Shown piece by piece: positions 16,398 to 25,347 of a DNA stretch of 64,000 bases (the stretch's first letter is position 1; each line of letters starts with the position of its first letter). This stretch comes from Lachnospiraceae bacterium. Its GTDB lineage: Bacteria; Bacillota; Clostridia; Lachnospirales; Lachnospiraceae. A program made the position numbers and the translations under genes. The stretch lies in NCBI GenBank assembly GCA_015057585.1, contig SVEF01000015.1, forward strand, positions 1-64,000, in the 5' to 3' direction. The notes under the pieces were generated by a model, which did not search any database, was not told the origin of the DNA, and saw only the letters and a list, made by a program, of their open reading frames with translations.

Positions 16398-18650
16398 ATG
16401 AACCTGAAAAATATCAAATTACCATTAAAGAAGATGTATTACCGCATGTTTGCAGTATTTATTGTTATTCCGTTGCTTGCGGTCTTGATGATATCTTTAT
16501 TTATACTCAATCAGCGTTTTAAAGTCCAGGCGGTGGAACAAATCCGCACAACGCAGCAAAGTGTGGCAAATGAACTGGTAAGGGATGTGGAAGCAATGTC
16601 ACTCCGCCTTTCTCATCTGGTTCACACGAACAACAGCGAAATACTGGATTATGCCGCTTTGATGGAAACGGAGGATGCTTCCTTACGTTATGAGTATTTC
16701 CAAAAGTTGCAGCAGAGTGGAAATCTTGTGTTTGAGCCTGCAAGTAACCTTGTATCGCTCAGCGTTTACTTAAAAAATGGTTATCAAACCTACATAGAAA
16801 GTGAAATACTGATTGAGGGGATTTCGGAAACGGAGTGGTATCAAAAGGCTCTGCAAACGAAAAATCAGGTAATCTTAGGAACTCACTTCATAAAAGAAAA
16901 TGGGGAAGGGTTTGTAGGAAGTAGAAAAGGTACCTTACTATTGAACTTTGCTTTTTCACCGGACCGTACTACCGATCGAAGTGAGAAAATTGAAATGCTG
17001 GTACTATATTACGACACCGATGCAGCAGACAAGCTCAAAGAGTACAATAAATTGTATTTAGCAGGAAAAAATAATCTGGGAGTTATGCAGTTGGTTGATA
17101 CAGAGGGAAAGCTGCTTTTTTCTTCTGATGGAACCTGTCTGGAAGAGCAACCGGGATATACCTGCATTATTACGCCGGTTGAAACCGGTACAGAAACTTG
17201 GTATTTGGAAAGCTTTATTAAGACAACAGCATTAACTGCAGAGTTTCGGCAGATTGGTGCTTTGGTTCTTGTAGTAGCATTGCTTGTACTTGCCTTTGCA
17301 GGGTATTTTTCAAGGTCCTTAATTAAAGGTATCGTAACCCCAATTGAAGAAATCAGTGAGGGGCTTAAGCAGGTAGAGGAAGGAAATCTGCAGGTTCATA
17401 TTGAGGCACAGGGGCAAATTGAGCTTCGAAACATGATTCATCAATTTAATGCCATGGTACGTCGACTTGGGGTACTGATTGGTGATTATGAAGAACAGGT
17501 GCGTCAGGCAAAAGCAAAACCGGAAGATTTTCTTGCAGCTATGATGAAGAAAGATATGACACCACAGGAAGTGAAGGCGCAAACGACTCATTTCTTTGCA
17601 GAAGACTATATACTTCTTAAGTTCCGGTTGGAAAAGGCAGTATCAGCAGAACATGGAGGCAATGTGGAGCAGATGAATGAGTTGCTTAATTGCTGTGGAA
17701 GAAATCCGAGGTTTGCTGCCAGATGCGTATCTTATGTAGAAAATAATTTTGGCTTGTGGGCATTATATCGTATTTCTGAAAATGAATATCATGATACTGT
17801 AACAAGGATGATTCGGGAGATACAACAGGATTTACAGAAGAATGCAGAACTTCGCACTGATGTTTGTATCAGCAGAAAGGCAAAGGAAGCTGAAGAGTTT
17901 TACCTATGTGTAAAGGAAATTGAGGAATACAGCGATTTCCGACACTTGTTTGGTGAGAATTCTATCCTAGATATCGAAAGAGAACTGGAGCTGATTGAAA
18001 AAGTCAGTGCAGAACTTCCGGAGTATGAACCATTTGCCAAAGCTCTTTACATTGCGGATGAAAAGAATGTGTCTGATGGAAAAGAGCAGCTGTTTGATTC
18101 CTTTATGGGTAGGGATATTGAATCGATAAAGACAACAGTGTTAGCAGTAATTCTTGCCATAGGGAAGGAATTCAGTAAAGACCACGAGGAATTTTCCGAA
18201 GTATTTGGGCAGCAGAGCAATTATACAGAAAAGATAGGACGTATCAGTGATGCTCGCAGCATGAAGCTTTGGGTTACCAACTATCTGGCGTGGATAATGG
18301 ATTATTCGGCAGCAAAATTAAAGGTAACAGAAACGGATGTTATTGTCAAAGCAAAGCGTTATATTACGGAGCATTGTGAAGATGCAGAGCTTTCTTTGTC
18401 AGAAGTAGCAGATTATGTGGGATTAAATGAAAAGTATTTCACAAATCGTTTTACAAAGGAAACCGGAGAAACCTTCAGCTCTTATGTTACTGCCTTGCGC
18501 ATACAAAAAGCAAAGGAATTATTAAAAACTACCAGCTTTAAAGTATATGAAATATCGGAAATGGTAGGCTATCGGAATGTAGAGCATTTCAACCGGGTAT
18601 TTAAAAAACTAAATGGTGTAACACCGGCAGGATACAGAAAAACCATGTGA
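16398..18650 (+). CDS. Membrane AraC-family regulator (YesN-like, HAMP-containing)
   Basis: 750 residues. One transmembrane helix near residues 13-40 (MFAVFIVIPLLAVLMISLFIL), an extracellular sensor of about 240 residues, a second helix near 290-310 (ALVLVVALLVLAFAGYFS), a HAMP linker (VTPIEEISEGLKQVEEGNLQV), a middle YesN-type domain (about 380-560) and a C-terminal AraC pair of helix-turn-helix motifs (SLSEVADYVGLNEKYFTNRFTKETGETFSSYV). ATG at 16398 has GGAGG six bases upstream. Such one-component regulators sense an outside ligand and activate nearby sugar genes. It sits just before the beta-galactoside operon, its likely target. Confidence 0.9.
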   Translation: MNLKNIKLPLKKMYYRMFAVFIVIPLLAVLMISLFILNQRFKVQAVEQIRTTQQSVANELVRDVEAMSLRLSHLVHTNNSEILDYAALMETEDASLRYEYFQKLQQSGNLVFEPASNLVSLSVYLKNGYQTYIESEILIEGISETEWYQKALQTKNQVILGTHFIKENGEGFVGSRKGTLLLNFAFSPDRTTDRSEKIEMLVLYYDTDAADKLKEYNKLYLAGKNNLGVMQLVDTEGKLLFSSDGTCLEEQPGYTCIITPVETGTETWYLESFIKTTALTAEFRQIGALVLVVALLVLAFAGYFSRSLIKGIVTPIEEISEGLKQVEEGNLQVHIEAQGQIELRNMIHQFNAMVRRLGVLIGDYEEQVRQAKAKPEDFLAAMMKKDMTPQEVKAQTTHFFAEDYILLKFRLEKAVSAEHGGNVEQMNELLNCCGRNPRFAARCVSYVENNFGLWALYRISENEYHDTVTRMIREIQQDLQKNAELRTDVCISRKAKEAEEFYLCVKEIEEYSDFRHLFGENSILDIERELELIEKVSAELPEYEPFAKALYIADEKNVSDGKEQLFDSFMGRDIESIKTTVLAVILAIGKEFSKDHEEFSEVFGQQSNYTEKIGRISDARSMKLWVTNYLAWIMDYSAAKLKVTETDVIVKAKRYITEHCEDAELSLSEVADYVGLNEKYFTNRFTKETGETFSSYVTALRIQKAKELLKTTSFKVYEISEMVGYRNVEHFNRVFKKLNGVTPAGYRKTM

Positions 18651-18664
18651 AAACATGGTTTTTC
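18638..18664 (+). terminator. Terminator overlapping the stop codon
   Basis: AAAAACCATG pairs perfectly with CATGGTTTTT over a 6-base loop that contains the TGA stop. The T-rich arm is the pause tract. Confidence 0.75.
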
Positions 18665-18798
18665 TTACGTTTTATCATAAAAAATAACAAAAAGTCAGAA
18701 GCTAACCATGTATCAATCTGTAAAATTATCAAGAAAAATAAAGATATGTTGTGGTAAAGAAATAGGAAAACTGGTATTGTTAAGGCACAACGAAAGAA

Positions 18799-18812
18799 CA
18801 GTTGGCCAACTG
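18799..18812 (+). promoter_or_regulatory. Perfect 14-bp palindrome, candidate operator
   Basis: CAGTTGGCCAACTG is fully self-complementary and lies in the 300-base gene-free stretch before the beta-galactoside operon. No copy was noticed elsewhere in the window. It could bind a dimeric regulator; the AraC protein just upstream is one candidate but usually prefers direct repeats. Confidence 0.45.
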
Positions 18813-18847
18813 AAGTATTTCAAATGTACGGTTTAAAAATTATACAG

Positions 18848-18937
18848 GGAAGGAAAGCTCTTCTTACTATAGAAGATACAAATTTCCTTCCGATAAGGGA
18901 GGAAAAATCCTCTGCTCGCAGAGGCTCGCATTTTCCT
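18848..18937 (+). promoter_or_regulatory. Structured 5' leader with two tandem hairpins
   Basis: Hairpin 1 (18848-18891): GGAAGGAAA pairs with TTTCCTTCC, with an inner CTTCT/AGAAG stem. Hairpin 2 (18900-18937): CCTCTG-CTCG-CAGAGG inside an outer AGGAAAA/TTTTCCT stem. Both lie between the promoter region and the Shine-Dalgarno AAGGAGG of the binding-protein gene. They may stabilise the mRNA end or act as a regulatory leader. No known riboswitch core was recognised. Confidence 0.5.
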
Positions 18938-18961
18938 ACGGAAAACAAGGAGGATTCCATT

Positions 18962-20260
18962 ATGAGAAAGAAATTATTAGCACTTATTACAACATGTGCA
19001 CTTGCAGTAACAGCACTGACAGGATGCGGAAAGAACAACAGTGCAGATCCGTACACCGGAACATTGATTCTGGCAACATGGGATAACAACTTATATAACT
19101 TTATTGAAGATTATGAAATTATAGAGAAATTTCAGGAACGCTATCCAAACATTGAAATTGAAATTGAGAAGGTAAAAGGCGACAGCGAATATTGGGATGC
19201 GATGAAGATGCGATCATCCGCAAATCAGTTGCCGGATATTATGTTTAATAAAACATTCACTCTTTCAAGATTTAAAGATTATTTATTGGATTTATCCGAA
19301 ACAACAGCTGCAAAAAACAACGAACTTGCGGCAGGATACGCAGTAAACGGTAAGATTCTTGGTGTTCCAACAACTTCCGGTTACGAATACGTATATTATT
19401 GGAAGGACATTTTTGCAGAAGCCGGTGTTGAAGTACCAACAACTTGGAATGAATTCGTAGAAGCAGGTGTAAAGCTTCAGAAATATTATGAAACAAAAGA
19501 TCCTGATTTTATGGCACTTGCCCTGGGAATGAAGGATGAGTGGCCAAACTACCCATTCATGGAGTTCATGCCATCCTTAGAAAGCGGAAACGGACAGAAC
19601 TGGAATACAATGGCTACTCAGGATGCTCCTTTTGCAGAAGGTACAGATACTTATAAGGCATATGTGAAGGCAAATGAATTATTTAACTCCGGTGCATTAG
19701 GAAAAGATCCATTAGGACTAGGTCACGATCAAGTAGTATCTATGTTCACTGCAAGAAAGGCGGCAATGCTTGCCAGTGGTGACTGGGCATTACAGACAAT
19801 CGAAAAGGATGCGGAAGACCTTTCCCAGCTTGGCACTTTCTACTTGCCTGCAAGAAACACAGAAGCAGATCCTTATAATGTAATTGTACAGGGCGACTCC
19901 TTCATGGGTGTAACTACACATTCCAAGAAGCCGGAAGCTGCAACAGCATTTGTAGAGTTCTTCTTTGGGGCAGAATGCTACCCGGATTTCATTAACTACA
20001 TTTCCTCTGCATCTTCCATGACCACCTTCCCGAAGGAAAAGCATGAGGTTCTTAAGGAAGCAGATGAACTTTGTCCGGATAAGGTGCTGGTAATGTACGA
20101 TGGCGGTGGTGATGATTTTATTGCAATCCAGAATAGTGTAACTTTTGACTATAAGAAATTAGGTGCACAGATGATTACAAAAGACTTTGACTTAAATGCA
20201 ACCTTTAAAGAACTTAACGAAAAGTGGAAGAACGCAAGAGAAAAGCTTGGTATTAAATAA
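18962..20260 (+). CDS. ABC transporter solute-binding lipoprotein
   Basis: 432 residues. The start is ATG at 18962 with AAGGAGG upstream; reading further up to 18824 would run through the hairpin leader. Signal peptide MRKKLLALITTCALAVTALTGC with lipobox LTGC. Family 1 binding protein: LILATWDNNLYNFIEDYEIIEKFQERYPNIEIEIEKV at the mature N-terminus is the usual first strand and helix. It is the first gene of the operon with two permeases and the lacL/lacM pair, so lactose or galacto-oligosaccharides are the likely ligand. Confidence 0.9.
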   Translation: MRKKLLALITTCALAVTALTGCGKNNSADPYTGTLILATWDNNLYNFIEDYEIIEKFQERYPNIEIEIEKVKGDSEYWDAMKMRSSANQLPDIMFNKTFTLSRFKDYLLDLSETTAAKNNELAAGYAVNGKILGVPTTSGYEYVYYWKDIFAEAGVEVPTTWNEFVEAGVKLQKYYETKDPDFMALALGMKDEWPNYPFMEFMPSLESGNGQNWNTMATQDAPFAEGTDTYKAYVKANELFNSGALGKDPLGLGHDQVVSMFTARKAAMLASGDWALQTIEKDAEDLSQLGTFYLPARNTEADPYNVIVQGDSFMGVTTHSKKPEAATAFVEFFFGAECYPDFINYISSASSMTTFPKEKHEVLKEADELCPDKVLVMYDGGGDDFIAIQNSVTFDYKKLGAQMITKDFDLNATFKELNEKWKNAREKLGIK

Positions 20261-20338
20261 GTAGAAGAGAGACTGCAGGTACGGAGGAATCGGAATGGAC
20301 GAACCGATGGCAGTACCCTGAAGCAATAGGAGGTCACT

Positions 20339-21235
20339 ATGACAAAGTTAAATAAGCAGAGAAAGCTTTTTATCGTGCTGTCGTTACTTGTTCCGATGGC
20401 ACTCCTGATTGCCTTTGTAGTAGTTCCGGCCATGGATTTGTTCCGTATGAGTTTTACTAACTGGGATGGTTATTCTCCGGACAAGGATTTTATTGGCTTT
20501 GACAACTACATAGCAATGTTTAAAAATAAAGATTTATGGATGTCATTGAAAAACAACGCGGTTTACTTTGTAGCGCATCTCTTTATGATTGTTGTTGAAT
20601 TAGCAATTGCAGTTATTTTAACAAGTAAGCTGAAAGCAGCAAAGTTTTATAAGACCATGGTTTTCATGCCATACATCATTAACGGTGTAGCAATCGCATA
20701 CGCATTTTCCTACTTCTTCTCCCCAATCAACGGTGCTTTTGATGCAATCTTAACAAGCGTTGGTTTAGAAGGATGGATTCGTAGCTGGCTGTCCGATGAA
20801 GCAGTAGTTAACTTCGTTCTTGCTTTCGTCTCCTTATGGAAATACAGTGGCTACCACATTATCCTGTTTATCGCTGCCCTGCAGTCGGTACCACAGGATA
20901 TTTGTGAGGCTGCCAAGGTAGATGGAGCAAATTCCTTACAGATGTTTAGATATATTCAGGTTCCGGCTATCATGCTGATGGTAGACTATGTATTATTTGA
21001 TAATATTCGTGGTGCACTTCAGGTATTCGATATTCCGTTTGTTATGACTGCAGGTGGTCCGGGCTATGCGTCCTCTACCTTCACTTTATATACCATCAAA
21101 ACCGCCTTCACCTTCTCTAACTTTGGTTTGGCGTCAACTATGGCGATTGCGATTATGGTAATGATTGTGATTATCTATGTGGTACAGAATTATATTATTC
21201 ATGGTTTAATCTTAAAAGACAGGGGGAATAAGTAA
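20339..21235 (+). CDS. ABC sugar permease (MalF/UgpA type)
   Basis: 298 residues with six hydrophobic segments. EAA loop: CEAAKVDGANSLQMFRYIQVP near residue 190. After it, FVMTAGGPGYASSTFTLYTI is the conserved GGP segment of this permease class. ATG is preceded by ATAGGAGG. Its stop TAA at 21233-21235 shares one base with the next ATG, so translation of the two is coupled. Confidence 0.92.
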   Translation: MTKLNKQRKLFIVLSLLVPMALLIAFVVVPAMDLFRMSFTNWDGYSPDKDFIGFDNYIAMFKNKDLWMSLKNNAVYFVAHLFMIVVELAIAVILTSKLKAAKFYKTMVFMPYIINGVAIAYAFSYFFSPINGAFDAILTSVGLEGWIRSWLSDEAVVNFVLAFVSLWKYSGYHIILFIAALQSVPQDICEAAKVDGANSLQMFRYIQVPAIMLMVDYVLFDNIRGALQVFDIPFVMTAGGPGYASSTFTLYTIKTAFTFSNFGLASTMAIAIMVMIVIIYVVQNYIIHGLILKDRGNK

Positions 21236-22068
21236 TGGTAAAGCGTACATTAAGTCAGATAATGAAGCAGATTATCTGTATTGCTATGGTTGCAGTAGTT
21301 TTAGCACCAATTGTACTTACATTCTTTGCTTCCATGAAAACAAAGACAGATATGATAAATACTTCTCCTCTTGCACTTCCGTCCTTTGATCGGATTACTT
21401 TTGATAATTATAAAGAGGTTTTAACAAGTAAGCAGTTACTGACAGGTTTCAAGACGACAGGAATTATCCTGGCAGTATCCCTGGTATTTAATGTATTATT
21501 CGGAACCATCACTGCTTATATTATTGAACGATTCAACTTCCGTGGAAAAAAGATTATTGTAGGTTTATTTTTCCTTGGCATGCTGATTCCAACCTTTGTA
21601 ACAGAAATTGCCCGTTTCCAGGTAATTCAGAAGCTGGGGCTGTATAACACAATTGGTGCTCCTATCATTATTTATGTGGCATCCGACCTGATGCAGTTAT
21701 ACATTTACCGTCAGTTCATTTCCGGCATTTCTGTAGCATTGGATGAAGCTGCATTATTAGATGGCTGTTCCTACTTTGGACTGTTTACAAGAATTATTTT
21801 CCCATTACTTGCTCCGGCAACTGCAACAGTTTGTATCATTAAAGCCATCAGTATTATTAACGACATGTACATCCCTTACCTGTATATGCCAAAGAACAAG
21901 CTGCGCACCCTCACTACCTTCCTCATGGACTACGCTAATGCGCAGCAGGGTTCTTGGCAGACCCTGGCAGCCGGTATCATTATTATCATGATTCCAACGG
22001 TTATTCTTTACCTTTTCTTCCAGAAATATATTCTGGCAGGTGTAGCAGCCGGTGCAGTAAAGGAATAA
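21235..22068 (+). CDS. ABC sugar permease (MalG/UgpE type)
   Basis: 277 residues, six hydrophobic segments, EAA loop LDEAALLDGCSYFGLFTRIIFPLL near residue 165, ending GVAAGAVKE. It begins one base before the end of the upstream stop. As in the maltodextrin operon there is no ATPase gene nearby, so both importers probably share one. Confidence 0.92.
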   Translation: MVKRTLSQIMKQIICIAMVAVVLAPIVLTFFASMKTKTDMINTSPLALPSFDRITFDNYKEVLTSKQLLTGFKTTGIILAVSLVFNVLFGTITAYIIERFNFRGKKIIVGLFFLGMLIPTFVTEIARFQVIQKLGLYNTIGAPIIIYVASDLMQLYIYRQFISGISVALDEAALLDGCSYFGLFTRIIFPLLAPATATVCIIKAISIINDMYIPYLYMPKNKLRTLTTFLMDYANAQQGSWQTLAAGIIIIMIPTVILYLFFQKYILAGVAAGAVKE

Positions 22069-22089
22069 TGGAAAGTTGAGGATAACAGC

Positions 22090-24009
22090 ATGAATGCAGA
22101 TATTAAATGGTTAGATAATCCGGAAGTGTTCCGTGTAAATCAGTTAGAGGCACACAGTGACCACACATATTATGAAAATTATCAGGAATTGGAGGCCGGA
22201 ACGACCGGTCTCCTACAGTCCTTAAATGGTATATGGTGGTTCTGTTATAGTAAGAATTCGATGGAACGTCCTGCTGACTTTTACAAGACAGGATACGATT
22301 TAAAAGCATTTGACGATATTATGGTTCCAATGCACATTGAATTGGCAGGGTATGACAAGATTCACTACATTAACACGATGTATCCATGGGAAGGCCATAT
22401 GTACCGCAGACCGGCATACAGTCTTCCAAATGCCGGAGACGGGAAAGGAATGTTTAGCGAAGCAGATTATAATCCGGTGGGCTCGTATATCAAAGAGTTT
22501 GATTTGGACGAGTCTTTATGCGGAAAAAGAGTTACTATCTGCTTTGAAGGTGTGGAACAGGCAATGTATGTCTGGCTCAACGGAAGCTTTATCGGTTATG
22601 CGGAAGACAGCTTTACCGTATCCGAATTTGACTTAACTCCTTATATAAAAGAAAAAGGCAATGTTCTGGCAGTGGAGGTACATAAAAGAAGTACCGCTGC
22701 GTTCTTAGAGGATCAGGATTTCTTTCGCTTTTTTGGAATTTTTCGAAATGTTACATTAAAAGCTAAACCGGAAGCACATGTGGAAGACTTGTGGCTGAAA
22801 CCGGTGCTTAATGAAAATAATGTATCAGGAAGTTTGTCTGCAGATATTAAGGTATCTGCTGTAAAAGGGACGAGAGTTTTGGCAAGCATTAAATTGTTTG
22901 ACCGGAACAAAGAACTTTTACTGCTTTGCCCAATTGCATTAAATGCAACAGAGCCTGCAGGAGAGTATCAAACATATAAGGGGCATCTTCCGGAGCAGCT
23001 GCTTAAGAGAGTGTCCGTATGGGATAATAATAATCCGAATCTATATGAAGTATATGTGGAACTGAATGATGGCTGCGGCAATCTGTTGGAGGTTGTTCCG
23101 TATAAGGTTGGCTTCCGCAGACTGGAAATTATAAATAAAGTGATGATGCTGAATGGTAAACGTCTGGTTATTACCGGTGTCAACCGTCATGAATGGAGCG
23201 CAAGAAGCGGCAGATGTATTACAGAGGCGGAAATGCGCAGTGATATGGAGTGTATTAAGAAGAACAATATCAATGCTGTGCGTACCTGTCATTATCCAAA
23301 TCAGATTCCTTGGTATTACATGTGTGACGAAGAAGGCATTTACTTAATGTCGGAAACTAATCTGGAGAGCCACGGTTCGTTCCAGAAGTTAGGTGCAATC
23401 GAACCATCCTGGAATGTGCCGGGGTCACTTCCGCAATGGAGAGAGGCTGTACTGGACCGTGCAAGAAGCAATTTTGAAGCTTTTAAAAATCATACTTCTG
23501 TATTGTTCTGGTCTTTGGGAAACGAGTCCTATGCCGGAGATGATATTGAAGCAATGAATGTTTACTTCAAGAACAAGAAGGATGGACGTCTGGTTCATTA
23601 TGAAGGTTCTTATTACAATAGAGCGTATGAAGATACTATTTCTGACGTAGAAAGCCGTATGTATGCTACCCCTGCAGATGTGGAGGATTATTTACAAAAC
23701 AGCGCGAAGAAACCGTATATGTTATGCGAGTTTATGCACGATATGGGGAATTCCATGGGTGGTCTCGGCTCCTATATGAAGTTGATTGACAAGTATGAAA
23801 TGTATCAGGGTGGTTTTATCTGGGATTTCATTGATCAGGCATTATGGGATTACGATGAAATAACCGAGCGTTCCGTACTTCGGTATGGCGGCGACTTTGA
23901 CGACAGACCGGCGGATTATGAGTTTTCCGCAAATGGTATTTTGTTTGCAGACCGCAGGGAAAAACCGGCGATGCAGGAAGTGAGGTACTATTATGGCTTG
24001 TACAAATAA
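22090..24009 (+). CDS. lacL: Beta-galactosidase large subunit, GH2
   Basis: 639 residues covering the sugar-binding, immunoglobulin-like and TIM-barrel domains of GH2 beta-galactosidases but not the C-terminal small-chain domain. Active-site blocks: GVNRHEWSARSGR, VRTCHYPNQIPWYYMCDEEGIYLMSETNLESHG, FWSLGNES (acid/base Glu) and MLCEFMHDMGNSMGG (nucleophile Glu). No signal peptide. The size and the following 319-residue gene match the two-subunit LacL/LacM enzymes of lactobacilli. It overlaps lacM by 17 bases. It should hydrolyse lactose or galacto-oligosaccharides imported by the preceding ABC system. Confidence 0.92.
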   Translation: MNADIKWLDNPEVFRVNQLEAHSDHTYYENYQELEAGTTGLLQSLNGIWWFCYSKNSMERPADFYKTGYDLKAFDDIMVPMHIELAGYDKIHYINTMYPWEGHMYRRPAYSLPNAGDGKGMFSEADYNPVGSYIKEFDLDESLCGKRVTICFEGVEQAMYVWLNGSFIGYAEDSFTVSEFDLTPYIKEKGNVLAVEVHKRSTAAFLEDQDFFRFFGIFRNVTLKAKPEAHVEDLWLKPVLNENNVSGSLSADIKVSAVKGTRVLASIKLFDRNKELLLLCPIALNATEPAGEYQTYKGHLPEQLLKRVSVWDNNNPNLYEVYVELNDGCGNLLEVVPYKVGFRRLEIINKVMMLNGKRLVITGVNRHEWSARSGRCITEAEMRSDMECIKKNNINAVRTCHYPNQIPWYYMCDEEGIYLMSETNLESHGSFQKLGAIEPSWNVPGSLPQWREAVLDRARSNFEAFKNHTSVLFWSLGNESYAGDDIEAMNVYFKNKKDGRLVHYEGSYYNRAYEDTISDVESRMYATPADVEDYLQNSAKKPYMLCEFMHDMGNSMGGLGSYMKLIDKYEMYQGGFIWDFIDQALWDYDEITERSVLRYGGDFDDRPADYEFSANGILFADRREKPAMQEVRYYYGLYK

Positions 24010-24952
24010 GAAGTCCTTGTTACGTGTAGTGTATGGCGATTACACACTGGGCATACACGGACAGGACGTTCATTATATCTTCTCCTATGCAACCGGCGGG
24101 TTGGAGTCTTTAGTGAAAGGCGGTATGGAATGGCTGTACCGCACACCAAAGCCCACCTTCTGGAGAGCACTGACCGACAATGACAGAGGAAGTAAGTTCC
24201 ACATTTCCAGTGGACGATGGCTGGCGGCGGATATGTTTATTCAGTGTAAGGAGATTTCTGTTTGCGTAGATGGTAAAGAACTTGGATATCCATGTGCTCC
24301 GGTAAACAATGTATATTCAGATAATGAGTATGCAGATGAGGTCAGCATTACCTTTACCTATGAGACGATTGTTCCACCGATAAATACGGTGGAAGTAACA
24401 TATACCGTTCAGGAAGCAGGAGAGCTTCTTGTTTCGGTACACTATCATGGTGTAAACGGACTTCCCCAGCTTCCGGTGTTTGGATTACGCTTGATTATGC
24501 CTACAAAGGCAGATAAATACCGCTATGCAGGCTTATCAGGAGAAACCTATCCGGACAGAATGGCCGGTGGAGTGAAGGGTATCTGGGAAGAAGACAGTAT
24601 TGCACCGACTCCGTATATTGTACCGCAGGACTGCGGTATGCATATGGATACCAGGTGGGTAGAAATCTATCGTCACAGAAGCCTTGATAACAGCAGAAAA
24701 ATGAGAGATACGCAGATGTTAAAGGTAAGTGCAGCAGATAACGATTTTGCTTTCTCCTGTCTGCCTTATACGGCATCAGAATTAGAAAATGCGACCCACC
24801 AGGAAGAATTACCTCCTGAAAGAAGAACAGTTCTTTGTATTTATGGTGCGGTAAGAGGTGTAGGTGGTATCGACAGCTGGGGCAGTGATGTTGAGAGTGA
24901 GTATCAGATTGATGCAACGAAAGATATTCAGTTTTCTTTTAGGATATCTTAA
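23993..24952 (+). CDS. lacM: Beta-galactosidase small subunit (Bgal small chain)
   Basis: 319 residues, equal to domain 5 (Bgal_small_N) of LacZ: FWRALTDNDRGSKFHISSGRW is the hallmark opening and VRGVGGIDSWGSDVESEYQI the conserved end. The ATG lies in the last codons of lacL, with GGAAGTGAGG as ribosome site inside lacL. It completes the active site of the large subunit. It begins MACTNKKSLL, so the split point is in the linker after the barrel. Confidence 0.92.
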   Translation: MACTNKKSLLRVVYGDYTLGIHGQDVHYIFSYATGGLESLVKGGMEWLYRTPKPTFWRALTDNDRGSKFHISSGRWLAADMFIQCKEISVCVDGKELGYPCAPVNNVYSDNEYADEVSITFTYETIVPPINTVEVTYTVQEAGELLVSVHYHGVNGLPQLPVFGLRLIMPTKADKYRYAGLSGETYPDRMAGGVKGIWEEDSIAPTPYIVPQDCGMHMDTRWVEIYRHRSLDNSRKMRDTQMLKVSAADNDFAFSCLPYTASELENATHQEELPPERRTVLCIYGAVRGVGGIDSWGSDVESEYQIDATKDIQFSFRIS

Positions 24953-24986
24953 AAGAAAAATTAGAAAAAGGAAAGGATGAAAACGT

Positions 24987-25232
24987 ATGCAGTTTAAGAT
25001 TAATTTAAAAGACATTGATGGCGTAAAAGCATTTTGCCCGCTGATTCTTGGTTTTGAAAGTGATATGGATTTAAGTATTGATCATTATACTGTTGATGCA
25101 AAATCCATATTGGGTGTACTCAGTTTAAATATCAATAAAGACTTACTTATGACAATACATGAAAAAGCAGAGGGCGAAACTATCAAGATTATGGACCTTA
25201 TGAGAGAAAATGGATTATTAGTAGAGGCATAG
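24987..25232 (+). CDS. HPr-like protein lacking the phosphocarrier histidine
   Basis: 81 residues, the length of HPr. VDAKSILGVLSLNINKDLLMTIHEKAEG matches the HPr segment around regulatory Ser46 (here Ser40) and the following strand. The catalytic histidine region (usually LHARPA) is replaced by DGVKAFCPLI, with no His there; the only histidines are His33 and the one in TIHEK. It therefore cannot act as a normal phosphocarrier but could be a Crh-like partner of HPr kinase and CcpA. It lies 35 bases after lacM and is followed by a terminator. The role is inferred. Confidence 0.75.
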   Translation: MQFKINLKDIDGVKAFCPLILGFESDMDLSIDHYTVDAKSILGVLSLNINKDLLMTIHEKAEGETIKIMDLMRENGLLVEA

Positions 25233-25252
25233 ATTTATTGAAATTAAGCAGT

Positions 25253-25287
25253 CGAGAAGGGGGCGCGTACAGGTGCCCTCTTTTTTA
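25253..25287 (+). terminator. Terminator of the beta-galactoside ABC operon
   Basis: GGGCGC pairs with GTGCCC (one G-U), extended by the flanking G-rich and C-rich bases, followed by TTTTTT. It lies about 20 bases after the HPr-like gene. Confidence 0.75.
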
Positions 25288-25347
25288 CGGGGATAACTGT
25301 AGCGAAAATGTATTGGGTAGTGGGATACAAGGAAAGGATGTACAGGT

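Noticed and set aside
18824-18961. Longer start for the binding-protein gene
   Set aside because: The extra 46 codons would cover the two leader hairpins, and the signal peptide with AAGGAGG begins at 18962.
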